Shown here: positions 6,692-12,709 of the stretch, in pieces
Layout of the letters: each line of letters starts with the position of its first letter
Position numbering within the stretch: position 1 is the stretch's first letter
Assembly (NCBI GenBank): GCA_900544995.1
Contig: UQXC01000054.1
Coordinates: forward strand, 1-13,408
Reading direction: 5' to 3'
Source of the DNA: an uncultured Collinsella sp.
GTDB taxonomy: Bacteria > Actinomycetota > Coriobacteriia > Coriobacteriales > Coriobacteriaceae
DNA length: 13,408 nucleotides
Notes under the pieces: generated by a model
Databases searched by the model: none
Told to the model about the DNA's origin: nothing
The model's input: only the letters and a program-made list of their open reading frames with translations
Position numbers and translations under genes: made by a program

Positions 6692-7806
6692 ATATCGGAC
6701 ATGCACGCCGCAAGATTACCCCGCAAGGCGACATCTATCTAATCGGATACCGTAACCTCCCCAACCGTCTGGAGCCTGCGACAGGCGTCCATGACGACGT
6801 CTTCGCCAACGCGATTCTTTTCCAACAGGACGACCGCGAAGTTTTTCTCTTCAACGCCGATGTTCTCGAGTTTGAGGAGAGCATGGCCGAGGAGGTTAAG
6901 ACGATGCTCGCCGAGCGCTACGGAATCGACCGTGACTGCGTTCTGCTCTCCGCGACGCACGACCACACTTCGATCGTCGCCTACCATCGCAGCTGGTGGA
7001 CGGGAAAATTCAACGAGGACTACTATCGCTGGTTCCTCGATACCATCTGTCAATGCTTCGAAGAGTGCCGCGCCAACGCGCGACCTGCGACCTGTCGCAT
7101 GGGCAAAAAAGTCATCACCGGTTTCTACGACAACCGCATCATTCCCGGTGAGCTTGCCGACAATGAGGTTATCGTGGTGTCGTTCTTCGATACCGAAGGC
7201 AAGCCATTTGCGGGCTTTGTGAACTGGGCGGTGCATTCCGCTTGCGTCGGACCCGACTGCACGGAGCTCACGAGCGAACTCGCCGGTCTTACCGGCAAAA
7301 AGCTCGCTCAGAGCCTTGGTTACTATCCGGCCATGGTCGTCGGTGCTGCTGGCGACTGTAGCGACCGCAATTTTCGTCAGGGACGCGGCATTCCCGAGGT
7401 CGAGCGCGTTTCGACCGGTCTTGCCGAGGCGATTTCCCAGATCAAGCTCGATCGCGAGGTCGTTCTCGACCGCATCGAGCCTCAGACGTTCTATCACACC
7501 GTTGCCCATGACGACTTTTCGCTCACGCTTAAGTGTGTCGTCATCAGTTTGGGCGGCCTGCATCTCTTTGTGTTCCCGAGTGAGCTCGGCAGCGACTTGG
7601 GCATTCGCATGAAGCGCGAATGCCCGGTCGAGGGAATAGTTTGCGGTTACACCAACGGCTATTTCGAGTATTTCCTTCCGGCACGCGAGTACGGCCTCTC
7701 TTTTGAGACCGAGCGTACTCAGATTCCCCAGGGCGAACCGGAACGTCTGTGTGACAAGTTCTGCCAGACGACGAGACTTCTCGGCGCAGCAGATTCGCGT
7801 CTGTAG
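6688..7806 (+). CDS. Neutral-ceramidase-like hydrolase with zinc ligands retained
   Basis: A 372-residue protein of the ceramidase-like fold, paralogous to its upstream neighbour. Features in order: GHARRKITPQGDIYLIGY (4-21), matching the family's opening ITP.G..L.GY; GVHDDVFANAILFQ (33-46); LLSATHDHTS (86-95), the HxH zinc motif; FVNWAVHSACVG (177-188) with the third histidine H183; VVGAAGDCSDRNF (217-229), equivalent to GAAGD; and GYTNGYFEYFLPAREYG (320-336), equivalent to the GY.N...GY.P motif. It therefore looks catalytically competent where the upstream paralogue does not. No signal peptide and no C-terminal Ig-like domain, and it is much shorter than secreted bacterial ceramidases (over 600 residues), so a cytosolic amidase/esterase on a small imported substrate is more likely than ceramide hydrolysis. 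Start: AAAAGGAG about 7 bases before the ATG, in the 3' end of the preceding gene. Confidence 0.72.
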   Translation: MNIGHARRKITPQGDIYLIGYRNLPNRLEPATGVHDDVFANAILFQQDDREVFLFNADVLEFEESMAEEVKTMLAERYGIDRDCVLLSATHDHTSIVAYHRSWWTGKFNEDYYRWFLDTICQCFEECRANARPATCRMGKKVITGFYDNRIIPGELADNEVIVVSFFDTEGKPFAGFVNWAVHSACVGPDCTELTSELAGLTGKKLAQSLGYYPAMVVGAAGDCSDRNFRQGRGIPEVERVSTGLAEAISQIKLDREVVLDRIEPQTFYHTVAHDDFSLTLKCVVISLGGLHLFVFPSELGSDLGIRMKRECPVEGIVCGYTNGYFEYFLPAREYGLSFETERTQIPQGEPERLCDKFCQTTRLLGAADSRL

Positions 7807-7827
7807 GCCTGATTGCGTGATATGGGC

Positions 7828-7842
7828 CAATGAGGCTCATTG
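7828..7842. promoter_or_regulatory. Perfect dyad in the gap before the PTS gene
   Basis: CAATGAG-G-CTCATTG is a perfect 7-bp inverted repeat; after a two-base bulge the arms extend by ATGG/CCAT (7822-7846). It lies 22 bases past the preceding stop, in a 193-bp gap. It could be an operator or a small mRNA hairpin affecting expression of the PTS gene. It lacks a T-run and T-N11-A spacing, so it is neither an obvious terminator nor a LysR box. The rest of the gap (7843-7985) shows only a GC-rich stretch with no clear promoter. Confidence 0.4.
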
Positions 7843-7999
7843 CCATGTGATCGGCATCTTCCATCTTCTCTGCCGTTCCCCATCCCGGGCGTACGTGCGT
7901 CCGCGGATTTCAAGGGGGGAAGCGGGTTCCTTGCCCTCCCACGTCGACTACGGAGGCATGAAATCGATGCTATACCCCGCTCAGAAAAAGGAGAATTCC

Positions 8000-9442
8000 A
8001 TGAAATACCAGAAGCTTTGCGATGAAATCATCACAAAGGTCGGTGGTCGAGACAATGTGTTAGACGTGAGCCACTGCATTACGCGTCTCCGCTTCCGCCT
8101 CAAGGATGAATCGCTCGCCCAGACCAATGAGCTTAAGGCGACGAAGGGCGTCGTTGACGTCATCCAGGCCGGCGGACAGTATCAGGTCGTGATTGGTGCC
8201 ACTGTCGAGGCCGTCTACAACGACCTTGTTCAGATTGGCGGGTTCGACTCCAAACCCGCACTCGATATCGATGAGGGCGACGACGTCAAAAAGGGCGATC
8301 CATTCTCGCGTCTGCTTGCCATCATCTCCGAGATTCTGCAGCCGGTTCTTGGCGTGCTTATGGCCGGTGGCTTTATCAAGTCGATGCTCGCGCTCTGCAC
8401 GGTTGCCGGTTGGCTTGCCAAGGACAGCAATACGTATGTGACGCTCTCGGCAATCGGAGATTCGGTCTTCTATTACTTTCCGCTAATCATTGGCTGGACG
8501 TCGGCCAAGAAGTTCGGACTTAAGCCCGTTATGGGAATGGCACTCGGTGGCATCCTCGTCTACCCGACGCTCGTTGCCCTTATGGGTGGAGATCCGCTCT
8601 ACACGCTCGGCGCCGGCACGGTCTTCGAGTCCAATGTCTACGGTGATATTTTTGGCATCCCGCTGATCATGCAGAATTACTCATCGACGATTCTGCCTGC
8701 GATCTTTATCGTCTGGATTGCCTCCAAGGTGCACAAGGCCCTTTCTAACGCGCTGCCCGCGCTTGTGAGCTCGTTCTTCTCCAACATCCTGACGCTCCTC
8801 ATTTGCGGCATCCTTGGCCTGCTTGTGGTCGGTCCGGTCATGACGGTCCTCTCCAACATCGTTGCCCAGATCATCTTGATGCTCATCAACTTCCAGCCCG
8901 CCATCGCCGGCTTCGTCATCGGCACGTTCTGGAGCCTGCTCGTCATGTTCGGCCTGCACTGGGGTATCATCCCGCTGTGGTTTCTCGATGTCGCAACCTA
9001 CGGCTATGACCTCATTAACCCGCTCGTGTATGCAGGCGGTTGTGCCATCGCCGGTGCTGTGCTTGGCATGGTCATCCGAACCAAGGACTCCGAGGAAAAT
9101 GCTGCCGTCAACATTCCCGCTCTTGTCTCTTCGATTTTCGGTGTCAACGAGCCTGCGCTTTACGCCATCTTGCTGCCGCGTAAGCGTCTTATGTGGGCAA
9201 CCTTTATTTCCGCTGGTGTAGGCGGCGCCATTGCCGGCCTCATGGGTACCAAACTCTATGCCTTCGGTGCCTCCGGCCCGCTCGGTTTCCCGAGCTTTAT
9301 TAACCCTGCCGGCATCGACACGGGCTTTATCGGCCTTGTCATCTCCGGTGTGGTCGCTTTCGTTCTGGCTCTTGTTGCCGCTATGGTGATCGGTACCAGG
9401 AAGGACGAGGGCGGTAAGGCGCTCAACATCTCGGTGGACTAG
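8000..9442 (+). CDS. PTS glucoside/sucrose-type EIIBC permease
   Basis: A 480-residue phosphotransferase-system permease that imports and phosphorylates a sugar or glycoside. Residues about 1-90 are the EIIB domain: DNVLDVSHCITRLRFRLKD, with the phosphorylated Cys26 in the conserved HC.TRLRF motif, then GVVDVIQAGGQYQVVIG. Residues about 100-470 are a hydrophobic EIIC domain: ISEILQPVLGVLMAGGFIKS, FYYFPLIIGWTSAKKFG, FVIGTFWSLLVMFGLHWGII, and GVNEPALYAI near residue 380, standing for the family's G(I/V)(T/N)EPA.Y signature. No EIIA domain follows (BglF-type proteins with EIIA exceed 600 residues), so EIIA must come from elsewhere. Start: AAAAAGGAG about 6 bases before ATG 8000. An in-frame ATG at 7958 has a GGAG only 2-3 bases away, too close. 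Last gene of the cluster; substrate unknown. Confidence 0.93.
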   Translation: MKYQKLCDEIITKVGGRDNVLDVSHCITRLRFRLKDESLAQTNELKATKGVVDVIQAGGQYQVVIGATVEAVYNDLVQIGGFDSKPALDIDEGDDVKKGDPFSRLLAIISEILQPVLGVLMAGGFIKSMLALCTVAGWLAKDSNTYVTLSAIGDSVFYYFPLIIGWTSAKKFGLKPVMGMALGGILVYPTLVALMGGDPLYTLGAGTVFESNVYGDIFGIPLIMQNYSSTILPAIFIVWIASKVHKALSNALPALVSSFFSNILTLLICGILGLLVVGPVMTVLSNIVAQIILMLINFQPAIAGFVIGTFWSLLVMFGLHWGIIPLWFLDVATYGYDLINPLVYAGGCAIAGAVLGMVIRTKDSEENAAVNIPALVSSIFGVNEPALYAILLPRKRLMWATFISAGVGGAIAGLMGTKLYAFGASGPLGFPSFINPAGIDTGFIGLVISGVVAFVLALVAAMVIGTRKDEGGKALNISVD

Positions 9443-9462
9443 TCTGTCTGCGCACTTTAACT

Positions 9463-9510
9463 AAATATGCCTCGGACGGCGACGTGCCGCCCGAGGCATA
9501 TTTGTGTTTT
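9463..9510. terminator. Bidirectional terminator between PTS gene and convergent LysR gene
   Basis: AAATATGCCTCGG (9463-9475) and CCGAGGCATATTT (9491-9503) are perfect 13-base complements; an inner CGGC/GCCG adds to the stem. The plus side continues TTTGTGTTTTG; on the minus strand the stem also ends in T's (CATATTTAG). It lies 20 bases after the PTS stop and about 60 bases past the LysR stop, serving both. Confidence 0.88.
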
Positions 9511-9565
9511 GTGCCGTTGTCAGCGTGTTTGCGGACACAGGTCTGCGGTTGTGGAGCAGCGGGGA

Positions 9566-10489
9566 TTATGACGGTCGTGCCGCGGTGGAAGACGCACGGT
9601 CGCCCTGCAGGAGCTGACGGTAGGGGAGGAAGCCGATGAACGAGACGACCGCCTGCGAGTGCGCGGCATTCCGCTTGAGGTAGAGCCTGACCTCGGAGGT
9701 CGTCGCGGGCTCAAGCGGCACCAGGGCTACCTTTCCGCTGGCAAGCGATTCCGCCGGCTTGCGCATGAGGAATGAGACACCGGCGCCGCGTGCGACAAGA
9801 GAGATGATGTTCTCGGCTCGTTTGCCGGTGAACGTAACACGTGGGCCAAATCCAGCTTCTCGACAAAGGGAAAGGACGAGCTCGCTTACGAACGAGCCTT
9901 GGGGAAGCATGAGGAAATTCTCGTCGATAAGGTCGTCTATCTCGACGGTGTCACGTTCGGCGAGCGGATGGTCGAGCGGAAGGACGGCCACGAGCCGGTC
10001 GGTCGTAAAGGGAATCTTTTTGAACTCCGGCTCGATGGCGCCGCTGTCACGGATGAAGGCCAGGTCAATGTCCTCGTGCAGGAGCATGCGCTTGAGTGTG
10101 TCGCCCTCGCCCTCGATGAGCTCAACAGAATATGAGGGGTTCGCCTGCTGAAAATCGATGACGGCGTCCGTGATCCCATAAGGGGCCATAATGGGGATAG
10201 AACCTACGGTGAGGTGCTCGAGCGGCTCACCTGCGCCTATTTGAATGGCGGCAAGATAGCGGTGCTGAAGCGTCGCAATTTTTTGCGCATAGGGGAGGAG
10301 CGCTTCACCTTGCGCGGTGAGTGTTACGTGGCGCTGGCTTCGATCGATGAGCTTGCAGCCGAGTTCGTGCTCCATTGCCATGATGTGCTTGGAGAGGGTT
10401 GATTGCGACATGAAAAGCAGTTCCGCCGCATCAAGAAACGTGCGTGACTGCGCTAAGATGGCGAATTCGCCAAAGCGGCTGATATCCAT
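9566..10489 (-). CDS. LysR-family transcriptional regulator (probable regulator of the PTS cluster)
   Basis: A 307-residue LysR-type regulator. The N-terminal winged HTH is plain: AQSRTFLDAAELLFMSQSTL then SKHIMAMEHELGCKLIDRSQ, followed by LTAQGEALLPYAQKI and a linker helix. The effector domain starts near LTVGSIPIMAPYGITDAVID (residue about 93) and contains DIDLAFIRD and ARGAGVSFLMRKPAE, typical co-inducer-domain landmarks. Length is normal. Start: GGAGG lies 7 bases before the ATG, inside a GGAGGCCTCC palindrome. It converges on the PTS gene and has no other obvious target, so it probably acts at the T-N11-A dyad at 4264-4280, about 5 kb away; this is inference. It lies 36 bases after the deformylase stop on the same strand, so the two may share a transcript. 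The C-terminal tail (GDRASSTAARPS) is polar and probably disordered. Confidence 0.94.
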   Translation of the reverse strand: MDISRFGEFAILAQSRTFLDAAELLFMSQSTLSKHIMAMEHELGCKLIDRSQRHVTLTAQGEALLPYAQKIATLQHRYLAAIQIGAGEPLEHLTVGSIPIMAPYGITDAVIDFQQANPSYSVELIEGEGDTLKRMLLHEDIDLAFIRDSGAIEPEFKKIPFTTDRLVAVLPLDHPLAERDTVEIDDLIDENFLMLPQGSFVSELVLSLCREAGFGPRVTFTGKRAENIISLVARGAGVSFLMRKPAESLASGKVALVPLEPATTSEVRLYLKRNAAHSQAVVSFIGFLPYRQLLQGDRASSTAARPS

Positions 10490-10525
10490 AGGGAGGCCTC
10501 CGGTACCCTCATTTTGGCAGGTGGC

Positions 10526-10936
10526 CTAAACCACGACGCCATTGCAGTGGTCGATTTCGTGCTGGATGATCTCGGCGGTGTAGCCCGAGAAGTTTTTGAT
10601 GCGGTGAACGAAGTTCTCGTCCAAATACTCAACCTTAATGCGGCGATAGCGGGTACAGGGACGCTCGCCGGTCAGCGAGAGGCATCCTTCGCTCGTCTGA
10701 TAGGCATTGACCTGCTCAAGAATTTGAGGGTTGTACATCAGGAGTGTCCTGTTGCCGTCCTTTACGCAGATGATGCGTTTGCGCACGCCGATCATGTTGG
10801 CGGCGAGGCCCACGCACTCGCGCTCATGCTCGTGGAGTGTATCCAGGAGATCCTGCCCGGTTGCGGCATCGTCGGGTCCCGCGTCTTCGGAAGGCAGACG
10901 CAAAAAGAACTCGGATTTCATGATGGGCTTAATCAT
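10526..10936 (-). CDS. def: Small peptide deformylase homologue (136 aa, variant motif 1)
   Basis: Peptide deformylase removes the formyl group from the N-terminal methionine of new proteins, using a metal held by one Cys and two His. All three motifs are recognisable: motif 1 CVGLAANMIG (41-50), motif 2 EGCLSL (83-88) with metal ligand Cys85, and motif 3 QHEIDHC (125-131) with His126, Glu127 and His130. In motif 1 the usual G.GLAA.Q is altered: Gly41 is Cys and the oxyanion Gln48 is Met. I recall a class of 136-residue deformylase-like proteins in Gram-positive bacteria with this same GLAANMIG variant, so the change is not a local mutation; it is probably a second, accessory deformylase. The ATG at 10936 has GAGGAG 6 bases upstream; longer upstream frames lack a ribosome site. 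Divergent from the MFS gene. Confidence 0.9.
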   Translation of the reverse strand: MIKPIMKSEFFLRLPSEDAGPDDAATGQDLLDTLHEHERECVGLAANMIGVRKRIICVKDGNRTLLMYNPQILEQVNAYQTSEGCLSLTGERPCTRYRRIKVEYLDENFVHRIKNFSGYTAEIIQHEIDHCNGVVV

Positions 10937-11141
10937 GGCGGGCTCCTCATGTCTTATGCTTTCGTGGACTTTTAATAATAGCGCGGAAGGAAAGCTGTGC
11001 GTCCGCGTTACAATCTTTCGATGTTGGACCATGTTGCCAGATTCGTCGTGTACGGCGTCTGGCGTAAGTCTAGGGCTCATTTTTCGCCCTGGACCGTTCC
11101 TCTGGGGCGATGCGACTGTCGTTCCAAGAGGAAGGAAATGC

Positions 11142-12557
11142 ATGGGGAGCAAATCTCAGCAACAAGTTCAAGTAACGCCATCGGCCTCTGCGGCGATTCT
11201 CGTCGTAATGTATATTGCAGCCTTTGTTGCCGCGTTTAACGAGAACATCATTAACGTGGCGTTGCACGACATTATGGCAGCCTTTTCGGTGGGTGCCACC
11301 ACGGCACAGTGGCTCGTCTCGGGCTACATGATCGTGACGTCGATTTTTACGGCCATCATGGCCTTCCTGTCCGGCCGTTTCTCGACGCGCAAGCTGCTGT
11401 TTTTCGCATGCGGATGCATGGTCGCCGGCGAAGTCCTGTGCCTGGTCGCTCCGTCGTTTAGCGTTTTGCTGCCAAGTCGTATTTTGCAGGCTGCGGGATC
11501 GGGCATCTTGTTCCCGCTCATGATGAACGTGGTGCTGTCTTGCGCCCCGCGCGAGAAGCTCGGTTTGTATCTGAGCCTGGGCGGCGCCTGCATTACGCTA
11601 GGACCGGCGTTTGGACCCGTGATTAGCGGTCTTATGTGCACGTTATTTGGCTGGAGGGCGGTGTTTGTAGTGCCGCTGGTGGGCGGCATTGTGGTCGCTG
11701 CGGCGGGCGTTAAGCTTGTTCAGAATGTCGGAGAGCGCTCGAACACCACGCTTGATATTCTGTCGGTTGTTTTGCTCGCCGCCGGCATTACGGCATTTGT
11801 GTATTCCGTAGGCGAGTTCTCAACCAATCTGATTGCCGGCATCGTGACGCTCTTCGCCGCCACTGTGCTGCTCGGCCTGTTTGCGGCCCGTCAGCTCAAG
11901 CTCGAGCATCCGGTGCTTAACGTGCGTCCCATGGCGAGCGTTCGTTTTTGGCCTGCGTGCCTGCTTGTGGTGGTGTCGATGATGACGACGTTCTCGATGA
12001 GCGTTTTGTTGCCGCTCTATTTTGAGGGCGCATACGGCATGACCGCACTTATTGCGGGCCTGCTCATTTTGCCGGCGATTGCCTGCAACGCCGTGACCTC
12101 GATTGTGGGCGGACGCGTGATGGACGCCCGTGGCGCATGGCCGCTGCTGCCGATCGGCTTTGCCCTGATTGCCGTGGGGCAGACTGCCATCTCGATGACG
12201 GCGGCGAGTATGAACATCGGCGTCGTCGTGGCGCTGACCGTTGTGGTGTATGCCGGAGTCGGTTTGGTGCTGAGCCCCTCGCAAACGGCCGGATTGGAGA
12301 CGCTGCCTGCCGCTGAACATCCTCACGGAACGGCATTGCTTAACACGTGGAACATGATTGCCGCATCGTTTGGCCCGTCCCTGTTTATCGGCCTGCTCTC
12401 GAGTTCTGCAGCGACCGCCGGCGCGGCTGGCGCTGCGACCGACGTTGCCCAGGCGATTGGATTTGCAACTGCCGTGCGCGTGGCGGCCGTGATTGCCGTG
12501 GTCGGGTTCGTGGCGTCGCTGGTGTACGCTCGTCGCGAGTCACACATGTCGCATTAA
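11142..12557 (+). CDS. MFS exporter, DHA2 (EmrB/QacA-like, 14-helix) family
   Basis: A 471-residue major-facilitator drug:proton antiporter of the 14-helix DHA2 type, in the cytoplasmic membrane; it probably exports toxic compounds or metabolites. Fourteen hydrophobic segments can be counted. Diagnostic parts are NIINVALHDIMAAF in helix 1, QWLVSGYMIVTSIFTAIMAF in helix 2, a reduced motif A (GRFSTRKL), PSRILQAAGSGILFPLMMNV in helix 4, and the antiporter motif C GGACITLGPAFGPVISG in helix 5. The ATG at 11142 follows AAGAGGAAGGAA and gives a short hydrophilic N-terminus (MGSKSQQQVQVTPS). Frame continuing upstream overlaps the antisense of the deformylase gene and is not coding. No TetR or MarR regulator lies beside it. 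The 205-bp gap to the divergent deformylase holds an inverted repeat, CGCGGA (10982-10987)/TCCGCG (11002-11007), and a minus-strand -10-like TATTAT (10973-10978 region). Substrate unknown. Confidence 0.93.
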   Translation: MGSKSQQQVQVTPSASAAILVVMYIAAFVAAFNENIINVALHDIMAAFSVGATTAQWLVSGYMIVTSIFTAIMAFLSGRFSTRKLLFFACGCMVAGEVLCLVAPSFSVLLPSRILQAAGSGILFPLMMNVVLSCAPREKLGLYLSLGGACITLGPAFGPVISGLMCTLFGWRAVFVVPLVGGIVVAAAGVKLVQNVGERSNTTLDILSVVLLAAGITAFVYSVGEFSTNLIAGIVTLFAATVLLGLFAARQLKLEHPVLNVRPMASVRFWPACLLVVVSMMTTFSMSVLLPLYFEGAYGMTALIAGLLILPAIACNAVTSIVGGRVMDARGAWPLLPIGFALIAVGQTAISMTAASMNIGVVVALTVVVYAGVGLVLSPSQTAGLETLPAAEHPHGTALLNTWNMIAASFGPSLFIGLLSSSAATAGAAGAATDVAQAIGFATAVRVAAVIAVVGFVASLVYARRESHMSH

Positions 12558-12563
12558 TGTGTG
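12541..12563. repeat. Short inverted repeat spanning the MFS stop codon
   Basis: CACACAT (12541-12547) and ATGTGTG (12557-12563) are perfect 7-base complements with a 9-base loop containing the stop codon. No T-run follows, so it is at best a weak or Rho-assisted terminator. No better terminator is visible before the next gene. Confidence 0.35.
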
Positions 12564-12617
12564 CACATAGATTCTGCAGCTAGATTAGATGGCGACACCA
12601 TAAACTAATGGACGTTT

Positions 12618-12688
12618 TGCCGAGAGGCATGAATGTTTAAAGCGCAAAGAGTGCGCGACGGGCCCCGCGAATGGGGCGATGATGCCCG
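12618..12688 (+). promoter_or_regulatory. Potentially structured 5' leader of the RGG-tailed protein gene
   Basis: Three hairpins can be drawn in a row: TGCC-GAGA-GGCA with a GNRA loop (12618-12629), GCGCA-AAGAG-TGCGC (12642-12656) and GCCCC-GCGAAT-GGGGC (12662-12677). The last can alternate with CGGGC (12659-12663) pairing to GCCCG (12684-12688). The Shine-Dalgarno (AAGGAG, 12700-12705) follows. I do not recognise a known riboswitch. GC-rich DNA gives short stems by chance, so this is tentative. Confidence 0.3.
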
Positions 12689-12709
12689 AGAGGGCCAAGA
12701 AGGAGTCTC

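Noticed and set aside
6739..7830. Open frame of 363 codons on the minus strand, antisense to the second ceramidase-like gene
   Set aside because: No family resemblance; the plus strand has conserved zinc motifs, a ribosome site and an overlap with its neighbour.
7703..7999. Upstream extension of the PTS frame, including an ATG at 7958
   Set aside because: It would overlap the preceding gene's end and adds no EIIB homology. ATG 8000 has an ideal AAGGAG, while the GGAG before 7958 is too close.
10731..11141. N-terminal extension of the MFS protein
   Set aside because: It is antisense to the deformylase gene and the intergenic gap; the transporter begins at ATG 11142 with a ribosome site.
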